A stretch of 45,594 nt of DNA, from the IMG/VR virus record IMGVR_UViG_3300041402_000679, positions 1 through 45,594 of that record; one strand, 5' to 3'. Positions 21,301-30,476 of this stretch are shown here, piece after piece (the first letter of the stretch is position 1; the number at the start of each line of letters is the position of its first letter). The stretch comes from a virus. The notes beneath the pieces are model-generated. The model was not told the DNA's origin and ran no database searches. It saw nothing but the letters and a program-made list of their open reading frames with translations. The position numbers and the translations under genes were made by a program.

Positions 21301-23310
21301 CTGCGGGGAGGGTATTTTGCCCAATCTCACCTTGCCAAGACGATTCTTGGATTCCAGTTCTTTAATAGTTTGTCGCAGGTCGCCAACGGCGAGCTTGCGT
21401 TCAAACTTTTCTATTCCAGCCTCAACTTCATCAGTGAGTTTCTGCAATCCTTTAAGCATCTTGACTTTGTTTGCCCGATTGATAAATCCCGTCCGCAGTT
21501 CTTTGGGGATGGCAGTTATCATAGAAATGGCATCATTACGCAGAGAATCCTTAAATTCTTTTGCTGCTCGGATTTTGGCTATCTTGGCTTTAGAACCTTC
21601 AATGGTTTGTTCTAACTTTATTCCCGCTTTCTCTTTGAACTTGACGAGAGATTCCTCTTTCTTGGCTATTTCTTGTGCTTTAGTCTTTGCGACAGCGAAT
21701 TGCTTCTGGGCAAGTAGTTCGTTCCTGCGGGTCTTTAGCTTGGCAATTTCATTTTCCTTGGTCTGTAATAGCCCTCTGGTTTTAGCATCGGCTACAATGC
21801 GTACCTTCTCACCTTCGCCCGTGATGAGATTTGACTTTTTCAGGGACAACGCCTCTCGCTTGGTGAGAATTTTGACAGGCTTGACCTTTGCAGCAGGTTG
21901 GGTTTTTATGGCTAACGCTGCTTTTGCAGCTTCTATTACTGCCGCCTCTTTAACTTTAGGAACTTGCTTTATTACTTTGCCAACCAATTTGGCTGGTTTT
22001 TCTATCTCTGCCATACCAAGACGAAAGCCCTTGGGGGCTATTCTTCTGGCGATTGGAACAGGCCGTTGAAATTCGAGAGATATGAGACGGTTTTCTTTTA
22101 TTGTTTTTAATATATCAGTAATTTCGTTCTTGGAAAATTGCGGGAATTTTTTTGATAATATAGAAGCCTGTCTACTGACGGGAATATCTCTGATGGCTGT
22201 GACCATTTTGCTGAGTATCACACCAGTTAGTGCGCCAATTCCAGTCGCCGTCGCCACAGACCTTGCCCGTTCCTCGAAGGTCTCGCCTGCCCTTGGCGCC
22301 TGCAATAGTTCTACTAATCCAAATTTTGTGCCAACACCAATAGCTGCCTTGACGGCGGGCGTAAGAGAAGCAAAAACAGCCGCCTTGCTTGGGTCAGGCA
22401 TAAGGGTAAATTTTATTAGCGTGGCAGATATTTCGCCCGACTCCAAGCCGATACGAGTTAATAATCTTGGGTCTTCTTCGGCCAACTGTTCTCTGATTCG
22501 TGCAACAGAACGAATCCAGATAGATTGAGAGCCTTTGGGTATGCCGAGTAAATTCTCTACAGGACTTAGACCCTTGCGGGAAACGTATTCGGGAAGGTTA
22601 AAAGCAAGTGAATTGAAAAAATCCGTGCCAAGCAGGACAATTAAAGGCTTTTCCTGCATAGCATTGATGACATCGGGAATTGTTTCTTTGATTTTTATTT
22701 CGTCATTTACAGATTGAAGCAGTCCTTCTTTGAACTCTAAAGGATTACTAAAGATGGTATTCTTTATAACATTAAGGTCTTCTACGGAAGCTACTTTGAG
22801 AATGTCAGCCATTTCAGGCTCAACGGGCTTGGGCATCTCGCCTGGTTCAGCAGGAAGTTCCAAAATAAAATCCTCAAGCGGGTCTTTGCCTTCGGGGCGC
22901 TTAAGCCCAAGAAAATCCTTTACGGCCTTGGTGCGTTCTTTCCTATCTAAGTCTATGGATTCTTTGAGGGTCGGAACTTTCTCTCCACCAACAATGCCAA
23001 GTTGGTCTAAAGCGTGGCGTGGGATAAACTGACCTTCTTCCCGCCACCAAAGCTCAAGTCTCTTTTGCTGCTCGACCGATGTGGGAGGAATTAAATCATC
23101 AACGCCGACAGCTTTGTTTAGGGACTGGCCTACTATTTCAATTCTATCAGATGTCCAGTCTTTTGCTTCTAATTTGCCTTGGGCTTCAATGGGCGGCATC
23201 CACGACAATCCAGGCAAGGCGAGTGGCTGGAAAGTTATTGCAGGAGGTTCAGATGGGTCAACCAAGGCCTCGGTCGCTAAAAAATTATCCAGTTGTTTAT
23301 CGGTTATCAT
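18379..23310 (-). CDS. Large internal virion / ejection protein (T7 gp16-like position), 1643 residues
   Basis: The largest gene. The N-terminal third is Pro/Glu-rich, the middle (about residues 430-720) is long Lys/Ala/Glu coiled coil, and the C-terminal half has membrane-compatible helices (FSVAAWKKGLKWAIGTGIASTLAAFGIF). Position and size match the internal channel/ejection protein of T7-like phages and large polyvalent proteins. I do not see the catalytic region of a lytic transglycosylase at the N-terminus, so cell-wall digestion during ejection must be done otherwise or is absent. Opposing plus-strand frames up to 376 codons are shadows. Confidence 0.75.
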   Translation of the reverse strand: MITDKQLDNFLATEALVDPSEPPAITFQPLALPGLSWMPPIEAQGKLEAKDWTSDRIEIVGQSLNKAVGVDDLIPPTSVEQQKRLELWWREEGQFIPRHALDQLGIVGGEKVPTLKESIDLDRKERTKAVKDFLGLKRPEGKDPLEDFILELPAEPGEMPKPVEPEMADILKVASVEDLNVIKNTIFSNPLEFKEGLLQSVNDEIKIKETIPDVINAMQEKPLIVLLGTDFFNSLAFNLPEYVSRKGLSPVENLLGIPKGSQSIWIRSVARIREQLAEEDPRLLTRIGLESGEISATLIKFTLMPDPSKAAVFASLTPAVKAAIGVGTKFGLVELLQAPRAGETFEERARSVATATGIGALTGVILSKMVTAIRDIPVSRQASILSKKFPQFSKNEITDILKTIKENRLISLEFQRPVPIARRIAPKGFRLGMAEIEKPAKLVGKVIKQVPKVKEAAVIEAAKAALAIKTQPAAKVKPVKILTKREALSLKKSNLITGEGEKVRIVADAKTRGLLQTKENEIAKLKTRRNELLAQKQFAVAKTKAQEIAKKEESLVKFKEKAGIKLEQTIEGSKAKIAKIRAAKEFKDSLRNDAISMITAIPKELRTGFINRANKVKMLKGLQKLTDEVEAGIEKFERKLAVGDLRQTIKELESKNRLGKVRLGKIPSPQREKLIAIIDEISTKRISTELEPPPEEAKAFTELDVKARQGREQLLGADLKSLQQVTQRLSSELAGGLEGLDADTEAALRLPNERVRQLNLLTQKNVNEIDVDDIKLITQSLESLAHNAKLKGQLLTKTGLRPLDGAIKTITEKEIAPTGAARRKGVRVAEGKAVDVTKGKLQKTAEFGKRVLKLDDAHLDTLVGLSTKPGSTVMKQILDTDLHGGMRKSAGKLVEWIDKSAERFEKIGFNDTDQISEEVEVVLGGKKIKVEKDFLVKLELHSRSPDNLRAILTTEGWSVGKETIDYPVDIDRLAELKEALKIVREDSMLKGIADWTNELTPVRAEAINEASQILNGYDIAREPTYTSRPRALPRRVEGGKDISVPPEQEGRYLPRTGGTKRLRLERWSGDFLSGLESDATLFGMAIPLRNARILASSDAFQKAMKEAGRELELQNMITILRRTQGVTTSRSTLEVFGGKVQRGVVVSALGFRVSTVGTQAMSYPAAFSEIESFMRPMLPVGGETLARIIEDSPLMALRWKGRRIGVEVGTSASFEAFETLIFGKSKKLSNQSLRWLITGDKFAIGNIYKQGVVPELLSTPRNSKNVDPFTWEGEKVADLPVMDNPDSKAFRYVAARRLEYVVRRTQPMFDMLDRSVSLSNPNIIERSIFIFRTALEAQENIIIRATDAYAKSAKTLADKEELTKDIGSVVLSAFSVAAWKKGLKWAIGTGIASTLAAFGIFKFDDKKERESLPTEIGEDTVKNIVRLSKLGKFAVEIGERIANSIAGDGYNWNRNSFDAPILDVLQTGADATVAISQAIADAGLTDEFVEEITSADKEFNKQLEEKLLNDIEKAIKSSFEFGVRITGQPFLAPVQEWLRPLLADSKIKIIKEVTFADVESPHQFSERVFALFEKRTELRSKSKTKRLTREEEASLKTLDSFSAKANKLADIVKEIEDPALRRLRFSLFEVSISSAESRLRILQ

Positions 23311-25004
23311 CTTATTCCTAATACATCAAAGACTCTTTTTAGTGCTGCTTTGCCGAGGTGAGATTTTCCACTAATCTTTTTCTTCTTTATTTCGCCTTTT
23401 GTGCCTTCGCTGTCAAGAAGACCAAGCGATACAGCTTCTTCCATTACTGCCTTGGCATCTTCCCTTCTACCTTCTTTTTCAAAGGATGATATTATTTTTA
23501 TTATTTCATCCTGTTGCGCTTTGAATGTTTCTGCTTCTTTTAATACTCTTGCGGAAACTGCTCTGGTTTGCTGTTCTGTTGAAAGGCGATATTTCCTGAT
23601 TAAATCATCTACTTCACTGTCTACTTTTTTCTTAAACTCTGCAAGTGTTCCTTCCGTAATATCGCCTTCGTCAAAATTGTCCCTGAAGTGGATTACGGCT
23701 ATATTGGCAAAGTCTTCCAATATCTCATCAATCTCTTCTGGCGGAAAAAGACTAAATTGGGTTTCAATAGCATCCCGTACTTGCTTTTCCCTGCGACTTA
23801 AGACAGATTCTCGCCGCTTGGCTTCGGTATCCTTTGCTGATTTAGCAGCAGTAAAAATTTGATTTATAAATACTTTGCCATCAGCCCCATTCACCTCTTT
23901 GTCTTTTGCCATCCTCTTGTATGCTTCCAACCCCTCGTCTTCTGTTAAATCGCCACCACGAACCCAACCTATAATTTTCAATGCTTTTATTCGTGTGGAA
24001 TTTGACGTAACAATCTTTTTATCGATAGCAGAGTTCCAAGTGCTAAAAAATGTTCTTATCTTTACGGCAGCAATGTTGCTATCGCCATCTAAAATATTAG
24101 GGTCAGTTTGGATTTCCGTAATCATTGATGTAATATTTGTATCACCACTCATAATTTTAGCATAACTGTTTTCTACGGATGCGCTTGCTGCGGTTTGGGA
24201 GTCAGACTCTATAATATTAGTCCTTGCTTTTTCTGCTGAATTTATGGTATTTCTTAATGTGGTTTGTTGTGGTTCTGGTATTAGAGAGTTCTTTGCTAAT
24301 TCTCTTGCTACTTCAAAACTACCTGCCTCCATCGCAGCGTGAACATTACTAATTGCAATTTCTCCCCTTGCTTTTTGGCCTGCCATAATTGCCGTTTTGA
24401 GTGTGGCTCTCATTTCGCTATCATCCATAAGCATAGGAGCAATTTCAAGAAAACGTCTGCTTGCATCTTTCTGGTCTTGCTCCGTCCCGCTTGAATATGC
24501 CTCTACCACATTATCTATAATAGCAGCCTGTGTATCTTCTTTCTCTCGGCGGGTTTCGGCTATAAGAGAATCGCCCAATGCGTCCTGTAGCTTTGCTTGA
24601 AATTTTGTATTTACTAATAATTGAGCATCCTCCGACATATCAAGGGTGGAGATTTGCGATTCGGCTTTCTTTAGGCGCTCTTGCAAGTCTTTGCTCCAAG
24701 TTGTAGTATCTGCATTTGTGTTTCTAAATGCTGTGTTTTCATCTATTGCTGTTGTTATAAAAGAATCAGCAGTAATAGCTGACCGTGCATCAAGCATCTG
24801 TTGGCGTCTCTGTGCAATTTTAATAGCCGTCTGCTGATTCTTCTGTGCTATTTTAATAGCCTTCTCGCCCAAGGCCAGACCAGCCTGTCCTATCGCTGCC
24901 CCCACCTCTCCTTCGCCGGTTTGTACATCTATGTCAGCCCGCACAGCAGTAGTGGGGACGAAGCCTAATTCTTGCCTTGCTTGAACTATTGGAAATTTAG
25001 CCAT
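23307..25004 (-). CDS. Internal virion protein (T7 gp15-like position), 565 residues
   Basis: Highly helical protein (AGLALGEKAIKIAQKNQQTAIKIAQRRQQML...), rich in Ala, Glu, Lys and Asp with no enzymatic motif. Located between the 177-residue and 1643-residue internal proteins, where T7-like phages have gp15. It probably forms part of the inner core or ejection tube. Stop overlaps the start of the next gene by ATGA-type spacing. Confidence 0.7.
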   Translation of the reverse strand: MAKFPIVQARQELGFVPTTAVRADIDVQTGEGEVGAAIGQAGLALGEKAIKIAQKNQQTAIKIAQRRQQMLDARSAITADSFITTAIDENTAFRNTNADTTTWSKDLQERLKKAESQISTLDMSEDAQLLVNTKFQAKLQDALGDSLIAETRREKEDTQAAIIDNVVEAYSSGTEQDQKDASRRFLEIAPMLMDDSEMRATLKTAIMAGQKARGEIAISNVHAAMEAGSFEVARELAKNSLIPEPQQTTLRNTINSAEKARTNIIESDSQTAASASVENSYAKIMSGDTNITSMITEIQTDPNILDGDSNIAAVKIRTFFSTWNSAIDKKIVTSNSTRIKALKIIGWVRGGDLTEDEGLEAYKRMAKDKEVNGADGKVFINQIFTAAKSAKDTEAKRRESVLSRREKQVRDAIETQFSLFPPEEIDEILEDFANIAVIHFRDNFDEGDITEGTLAEFKKKVDSEVDDLIRKYRLSTEQQTRAVSARVLKEAETFKAQQDEIIKIISSFEKEGRREDAKAVMEEAVSLGLLDSEGTKGEIKKKKISGKSHLGKAALKRVFDVLGIR

Positions 25005-25009
25005 AATAA

Positions 25010-25543
25010 CTACCTGCCAATATGCCTACTAAACAAATCACTTCCTGTGAAAGTAGTCCCTGTTGCGGTTCTGCCAGTTGTAGTTCCGCCGCCACCAAAG
25101 CCGCTCAAAAACGTTGTACCTAATAATGCTAATTGTGTACCAAACTGAATATTAGCCCGCCTCGCAGCGTTTTTGCCCTTTTGCCTTGCGAGCCTGCCCT
25201 GAAGCCTGTCAAGTTCGGCCTGAGACTCGGCACGCCTTCCTGCTGTCTCACCTTCGAATTCTATTAGTAATCGTTCGAGTTCAATTTCAGCGGCCTGCTC
25301 GGCAGCCAAGTCGCCGGCCACGAGACTACCGAGACCTCCTCCCTTAGCCAATTTGGCAGTTAAGGCGCTTTTTATCTCCTCGCCTTTTTTAACTAATCGC
25401 TTTTGGCCAAAGGCGGCTTTTTTTCTTTGTGCCTCCGCTTCCTGTTCTGCAACAAGAGCGTTATAGTTTGCTATATTCTGGGCACTCCTGCCTTCAGCCC
25501 TTAATCCTTTTGCACCGCTTAATGTTTCAAATAAACCTGACAT
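25010..25543 (-). CDS. Internal virion protein (T7 gp14-like), 177 residues
   Basis: Helical N-terminus with repeated AEQEAEAQRKKAAFGQKRL..., a Glu/Arg-rich centre (AQAELDRLQGRLARQKG-like), then a glycine-rich hydrophobic segment (LALLGTTFLSGFGGGGTTTG) that could insert into membranes. This matches T7 gp14-type proteins which help form the ejection channel in the outer membrane. Assignment is by composition and synteny. Confidence 0.65.
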   Translation of the reverse strand: MSGLFETLSGAKGLRAEGRSAQNIANYNALVAEQEAEAQRKKAAFGQKRLVKKGEEIKSALTAKLAKGGGLGSLVAGDLAAEQAAEIELERLLIEFEGETAGRRAESQAELDRLQGRLARQKGKNAARRANIQFGTQLALLGTTFLSGFGGGGTTTGRTATGTTFTGSDLFSRHIGR

Positions 25544-25971
25544 TATATTATCCTTACATACAAATAAGCATCGCTTTTATCCGGCATATACTGTTCCATT
25601 GTACTCTCACGCTTGAATCCGAAAAACTCTATCATTTTTATAGCCTGTTCAAATTCCGTCCTTACCGCAGCCTCCGCCCGCCAGAGATTGTTTTTCTTGA
25701 TTAGAAATTCCATCTTGTCTTTTATGGCCTCCAAAGCAAGCAAGCCATAAATGCCGTGTTTTCTGCAATCAGCGGTCAGCATTAACCATAATAATCCCAC
25801 GCCTTCCCATTTCACTTGTAGCCCGCCCACAGCCACTATGGCACTTTCGTAGATAACTGTATAACAGTTGTCATCAGGCACTTCCATATATGGATAGTTC
25901 TTAACCGCTCCCTCAAAAGGATTTTGCCGAACAAAAGCCAAATCTTCCTGTGTGGTTTTTCTAAATTCCAT
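25543..25971 (-). CDS. GNAT-like internal virion protein (T7 gp13-like)
   Basis: 142 residues with an acetyltransferase-like layout: MEFRKTTQEDLAFVRQNPFEG, strands around AIVAVGGLQVKW, a helix after GIYGLLALEAIKDKMEF, and IKMIEFFGFKRESTMEQYM near the end. T7-like phages carry such a GNAT-fold protein right after the nozzle gene. Whether it acetylates anything is unknown. It overlaps both neighbours by one base. Confidence 0.7.
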   Translation of the reverse strand: MEFRKTTQEDLAFVRQNPFEGAVKNYPYMEVPDDNCYTVIYESAIVAVGGLQVKWEGVGLLWLMLTADCRKHGIYGLLALEAIKDKMEFLIKKNNLWRAEAAVRTEFEQAIKMIEFFGFKRESTMEQYMPDKSDAYLYVRII

Positions 25972-28900
25972 TATCTACTTGTCTTTTCGACCCTTGGTAC
26001 TATCCCTCTTACCACGCAGGGCAAAGGGTCTGACTGTGAAATAATTAGCGTATCATCAATGTCAAAACCGCCGTCAAAGGCAACTACAATATCTCCGGTA
26101 AATAATCCATCGACTATACTACTGTTCTTCCATCTCACATTATCCCAGTCAATAGGAAACAATTCCGTATCAGAAGAACCATATTTTGCATTCACGGTAT
26201 TGTGGAAGCTGAAAACAACTTCCGATATTTTCTTGATACTACCGTGAGTAGTTCCTGCAACCGTGCTAACATCCATTCTCATCGGTATTGCCTGTGAAGT
26301 GTAGGGAAGTCCGCCCCTCACGTTTCTTGCAGCAGTTGAAAGCGTAATCTGGCCATTGGTTACTACTTGCTTCTCCAGTACCTCGCCATCAGCTAAAATT
26401 GCAACGGTTTTTTCTTCAAGATGGTCGTATCCAGTTATGACAGTTATCGGCTCACCATTATAAATAACACCACTATCAACGAAGAAAGCATTTTCCTTTC
26501 TAATGTCGAGTAGTCTCGACTGGAATTTCTCTATGTAGATTTTGTTTTCACCATCAATAGCCCTTACAATCGTAATCCAAACCTCATCTTCCAAAGCGGC
26601 GGGAATAACCATAACGGACTGCACTAACCCATCCATAGGATGCTTTGCCCAGGCAACAACGTTCTGTTCCCGCTCGTAACTTAATGTAATTAAATCCCCG
26701 TTAGCAAGTACGCACCACAAAATCGAATCCGGATTCCTCTGGTGAGCGAAACAAACTATTCCAGAAACCGTGATATGCTCGGCCAAAGCGGTCAGGTCAG
26801 GTGCAATGTATTTTTGCCTTTCTTCCCTGAATGTGAATTCTCTTACTTTTCTGCCAACGAAATCGACGAATAATATCACAGAACCAACTTCTATTATTTG
26901 TATGTCCGCACTACCATACGCCGTCTGTTTTTTCATATCCCAGTTTTTCGGGGTCAGGGATTCATCTAAGGGCGCTCTTATACGCCATTCATCCCCCGCC
27001 GTACCTGCAGCCAATGTTTCAAGCGAACCCAGCCATTTGCCACGATTAGCAGTTGGAAGCGTTAGTGAAAATGAATCCGCATCATTTATTCCAGCTTCGA
27101 AATCTTCAAATTTTCCCGTTTCGCTTAACCAAATATCCTGCTGGTCTGAATTAGTGAATCCATACACAGAACGCTCTTCAAAGAGCGTAATCGCCGCCGG
27201 ATAACCTCTCACTCCTGACCAAGCTCCTTCTGCCCACCTCTTTGTTTCAATCGTCTGGCCGACCGCTGAAACAACTGTTATTTCAGCAGTTTTATTGGAA
27301 GTAATTCCGTTTATTCGTACAATCCCCGACTGCGTACTTGACGTGGCTGCCAAGTCTGCTTCAAGAGTTCCACTCGTATAAGCGGTTACATTTATTCGGT
27401 ATTTTACATTATCGTCTTCTTCGCTTTGTTCAAGCTGAACATTCCTGCTGCCCACACCGTCTGTTATTACCGATATATACGTTCTGTACGGTTCCCAGCC
27501 GGCATCATCTTCGTTTCTTTCCAAGGCAACAGTGGCATCCCAGTTTCCGTGGGTGTTGAAATTAAAATCACCTTTTATATCGAGTGGAATTCCTATTGTC
27601 CCTACACTCGTTGCAGAGCCGCTGACCGAACTGGTGTTAGCAATGAGACTGGCGGATATTGTTCCATACGAGTGTGATGTAACATTTATATGGTACTGGA
27701 CGTTTTCTGTAGTTTCCGTAGCTTTATAAGTCTGTGGGCCACTTGTGAAATTTACCACATTTTCCCTGGTCACCCAGTCATCATCAGTTTTTTGGAGAAA
27801 TACACTACCTCCCCAGCCAGTGGAAGTAATAGAAAAAATATAGTCGCCGTAAACATCTATCACCTCACCTATGATTCCGGTCTGAGAGCCGGTTTTCTTT
27901 CCATTTGTCTGCCGATTCACACGGGGATGGGTAAGTTTGAACAAGGCGCCGATGTGCCCGCTCTGAAACGTTCCTGCCGAGCGGGTAAGGATTCCGGCGT
28001 CCCCCTCATTAGTTACATCGACATTCATCGTAACACCATCATCATTTGCAATGTCGTTTCTTTCAATAAACGGCCCCTTCTTAAATACAATATCTTCAAG
28101 TACAAAAGTTGTTGGTGTTGTTCTTTTTAATTGAGCTTGAGGATAAGATGGATGGGTAATCCACATAACATCAGCACTTTGTTTTGTCTGAAGCTGAAGT
28201 AAATCGGAAGATTGATAAGGAGTTACTGTCTCAACGTGAACTTCGCCAGCTCCCAACAACGGTTCTTCGTTGAAATAAAACCTTGCATATTTGTCACCAA
28301 ACTCAATCGGATACGCTATGGTAGAAGAGAATATAAACGGCATCATTCTTACAGTATCGAGGGGAGCTAATGTGTTAGGCAATTCTATCGTTACACTTAA
28401 CGCAAGTGTGGAAGGTATAACGGTTACATTCTGCTCAATCGTAACAGAAATATCATTAAGAGATAGGGATAATGACAATACAGCCGGTAAAACAATAACA
28501 TCTATAACAACCGATGGGGCAAAAAGGGTAAGAGTTGAAGTCAATGCTGATACTCCGTGCGTTTTGTCCACTACAACAGAGGGCGCATTTAGCGTTGCCG
28601 TTAAGGTTACGGCATCAGGAAGTATTGTAGGGCTATCATCAATATCGATAGAAGTAGACAAAAGGCTCAAAGATAAAGCTAATACATCCGGCGTCACTGT
28701 TATTGCAACATTCGTTTCCTTAAAAGCTGCAACGCACATACACCAGTCATCAGCTCCGCCATAAAGACCCGCACCGTAAACTCCAGCCCCATAAACGCCT
28801 GTTGTCCAGTCCGTGGCTATGGCAGCGGCAACCGCCTGTAGGGTATATTGGTTGCTGTCGGAATAAAGACCGTTATCGGTTGCGTTCAATTCTGTCCCAG

Positions 28901-29378
28901 ATTGGTCTATCGGGGCATAATCCTGACCAGAACCTAATACCCCGACAATGACCGCTCCGTTTACAGTTGGTGTTACCGATACGGAAGGACTGGCGGAGAG
29001 TCCGATATTGCCGCCTTCAACATCAAGAGCGCTTGTAAAGCCAGAAGCTACATTATAACTCGATGCCTGGACGTGTAAGGTTAAAGAGGTGGGATTTGGA
29101 ATGCTGATTTGATATGCAGCACTAACGTCTGGTTCTAAAAGATACCACAACTCACAACCTGTTTCAGGACGCCTACTGGGTACTCTTGCTTCGTCGGCCT
29201 GGGTTAATTCAACACCATTATAAGTCGGCGCACCGCCTGAGCGCTTTGCAATCCGACCAGCAGCCTTAATTACTATGCCAATAACAAGAAGTGTAGCATT
29301 CGCCCCACAGGTATAGGCACTCGTAAGCGGATTTGAGTTTCCGGTAAACCTTAAGTTGGTATCAAACGTGTGCGCCAT
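25971..29378 (-). CDS. Chimeric nozzle protein: unrelated N-terminal domain plus main body of tail tubular protein B
   Basis: 1135 residues in three parts. Residues 1 to about 225 are a domain of the type MAHTFDTNLRFTGNSNPLT...ANATLLVIG. Residues about 226-338 are a run of beta repeats (VTPDVLALSLSL, ILPDAVTLTATL, VLPAVLSLSLSL, VIPSTLALSVTI). From about residue 340 (TVRMMPFIFS...FGDKYARFY) the sequence is the main body of T7 gp12-like nozzle/stabilisation proteins, including ERSVYGFTNSDQQDIWLSETGKFEDF and EWRIRAPL. The usual N-terminal end is missing here and found separately at 30473-30649. The protein forms the distal tail tip. Confidence 0.8.
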   Translation of the reverse strand: MAHTFDTNLRFTGNSNPLTSAYTCGANATLLVIGIVIKAAGRIAKRSGGAPTYNGVELTQADEARVPSRRPETGCELWYLLEPDVSAAYQISIPNPTSLTLHVQASSYNVASGFTSALDVEGGNIGLSASPSVSVTPTVNGAVIVGVLGSGQDYAPIDQSGTELNATDNGLYSDSNQYTLQAVAAAIATDWTTGVYGAGVYGAGLYGGADDWCMCVAAFKETNVAITVTPDVLALSLSLLSTSIDIDDSPTILPDAVTLTATLNAPSVVVDKTHGVSALTSTLTLFAPSVVIDVIVLPAVLSLSLSLNDISVTIEQNVTVIPSTLALSVTIELPNTLAPLDTVRMMPFIFSSTIAYPIEFGDKYARFYFNEEPLLGAGEVHVETVTPYQSSDLLQLQTKQSADVMWITHPSYPQAQLKRTTPTTFVLEDIVFKKGPFIERNDIANDDGVTMNVDVTNEGDAGILTRSAGTFQSGHIGALFKLTHPRVNRQTNGKKTGSQTGIIGEVIDVYGDYIFSITSTGWGGSVFLQKTDDDWVTRENVVNFTSGPQTYKATETTENVQYHINVTSHSYGTISASLIANTSSVSGSATSVGTIGIPLDIKGDFNFNTHGNWDATVALERNEDDAGWEPYRTYISVITDGVGSRNVQLEQSEEDDNVKYRINVTAYTSGTLEADLAATSSTQSGIVRINGITSNKTAEITVVSAVGQTIETKRWAEGAWSGVRGYPAAITLFEERSVYGFTNSDQQDIWLSETGKFEDFEAGINDADSFSLTLPTANRGKWLGSLETLAAGTAGDEWRIRAPLDESLTPKNWDMKKQTAYGSADIQIIEVGSVILFVDFVGRKVREFTFREERQKYIAPDLTALAEHITVSGIVCFAHQRNPDSILWCVLANGDLITLSYEREQNVVAWAKHPMDGLVQSVMVIPAALEDEVWITIVRAIDGENKIYIEKFQSRLLDIRKENAFFVDSGVIYNGEPITVITGYDHLEEKTVAILADGEVLEKQVVTNGQITLSTAARNVRGGLPYTSQAIPMRMDVSTVAGTTHGSIKKISEVVFSFHNTVNAKYGSSDTELFPIDWDNVRWKNSSIVDGLFTGDIVVAFDGGFDIDDTLIISQSDPLPCVVRGIVPRVEKTSR

Positions 29379-29406
29379 TTATTTTATTCCCAACGAGTTT
29401 TGAAAA

Positions 29407-29886
29407 TTACTGTGCGCCCATTGCCATTACATTAAATCCCCTGTCTATTGCAGCGCCAGCGTGAGTAAAGGTATAAACGTCGACAGAGCCAACCAATTGA
29501 TTGGTATCGTTGGCAATTTCGCCGTTTGTACCGGCTACCATAGCCACAACAGCATAACCTGTGGAAGAGAAATCGGTGTCCCAAGTTACTCTATATTGCC
29601 CTGTTGCAAGTTTGCTTGTTGATGTTACATTATAAGACGCAAGGTCTGCTCCAGCGCCTGAAACTCTTGCCCATCCCTTTACAATCTGCTCCGTTGAAGC
29701 AGGATGTATTTGGTCATCTACATATTTCTTATTGGCAAGTTCAGCATCAGCCGTTGGGGCAGCAGATGTAGTTTGCGCAGCGCCATCGTCTACTTTGCCG
29801 TCAGCGTCTAAAGACACATCTGTGTAGGCATTTAGTTCGGTTCCCCAAGTTCCATCAGAACCACCCACCGTTGGTTTTGTAGCCAT
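29407..29886 (-). CDS. Tail-fibre-like structural protein, 159 residues
   Basis: Starts ATKPTVGGSDGTWGTELNAYTDVSLDADGKVD, a stretch seen at the N-terminus of many phage fibre or minor structural proteins. TADAELANKKYVDDQ follows and then a beta-rich C-terminal domain (YRVTWDTDFSSTGYAVVAMV). AAAGGAG precedes the start. It lies inside the insertion that splits the nozzle gene. Confidence 0.7.
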   Translation of the reverse strand: MATKPTVGGSDGTWGTELNAYTDVSLDADGKVDDGAAQTTSAAPTADAELANKKYVDDQIHPASTEQIVKGWARVSGAGADLASYNVTSTSKLATGQYRVTWDTDFSSTGYAVVAMVAGTNGEIANDTNQLVGSVDVYTFTHAGAAIDRGFNVMAMGAQ

Positions 29887-29901
29887 TGCTTATCTCCTTT
29901 G

Positions 29902-30309
29902 TCACGCGAGAGTTATAATTCCGCTTGCATTCCACTGGATGGTGAACGTACCGGCAGCGACCGTCTTTGCCCCGCCAAAATCTATGGAGCAAATAAGGCT
30001 ATTAGCCGCCGTGTCGTCCCATATCACAGCGTGATAAGCTGTAAAAGTTGCAGACGTCCACGCAGTATCGCTACCGTCATCATCCCACTTAGTCGTCGCA
30101 CCTTCTGTAACAGCTGGTGAAGACAATGTAGCACCGCCCTGAGTGTAACCACCTGTAGATGCTAATTCATTGTCTGTAGTATAAGTATGATGGGTTGCTG
30201 TAAAACCGTGTGAGTTGTCATACAGTGCTACCTTGATAGTATCAGCTTCCAAATCCACCACTTTGTTCATCAGATTTGCCTTGAAGCGATTATAGATGCC
30301 AGAGGCCAT
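29902..30309 (-). CDS. Virion decoration or fibre-like protein, 135 residues
   Basis: The product MASGIYNRFKANLMNKVVDLEADTIKVALYDNSHGFTATHHTYTTDNELASTGGYTQGG... is a widespread phage structural family: N-terminal helix, IKVALYD strand, GYTQGGATL, a WDD centre and a TIQWNASGIITL ending. Exact role (head decoration or tail) is not settled in the family. It is one of three small genes inside the nozzle split. Confidence 0.75.
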   Translation of the reverse strand: MASGIYNRFKANLMNKVVDLEADTIKVALYDNSHGFTATHHTYTTDNELASTGGYTQGGATLSSPAVTEGATTKWDDDGSDTAWTSATFTAYHAVIWDDTAANSLICSIDFGGAKTVAAGTFTIQWNASGIITLA

Positions 30310-30311
30310 AA

Positions 30312-30476
30312 CTATTCTCCTTTCTTAATATTACCCGCTATTTGTAAGCAGGGCACTTCAATAATAACGTCAACCCGACCGTCAGGATGACGAATCTCCT
30401 TTGCTGTTGCCTTAATAACGGGCTTGCCGGAAGAAGTATCCACTTCAACCAGTTTATTACCAATTCTCTTTTTCAT
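30312..30476 (-). CDS. Unknown 54-residue protein
   Basis: Starts at ATG 30476, overlapping the TGA of the nozzle N-terminal piece, with AAGGAGG upstream. Product MKKRIGNKLVEVDTSSGKPVIKATAKEIRHPDGRVDVIIEVPCLQ is beta-rich. Similar short proteins (HPDGR-DV-V-VP) occur beside fibre/decoration genes in phages. Function unknown. Confidence 0.6.
   Translation of the reverse strand: MKKRIGNKLVEVDTSSGKPVIKATAKEIRHPDGRVDVIIEVPCLQIAGNIKKGE

Noticed and set aside
20939-22069. 376-codon open frame on the plus strand
   Set aside because: Opposite the 1643-residue internal protein; Ser/Ala/Phe/Leu-rich with no start signal or operon logic, a typical shadow of a long coding frame.
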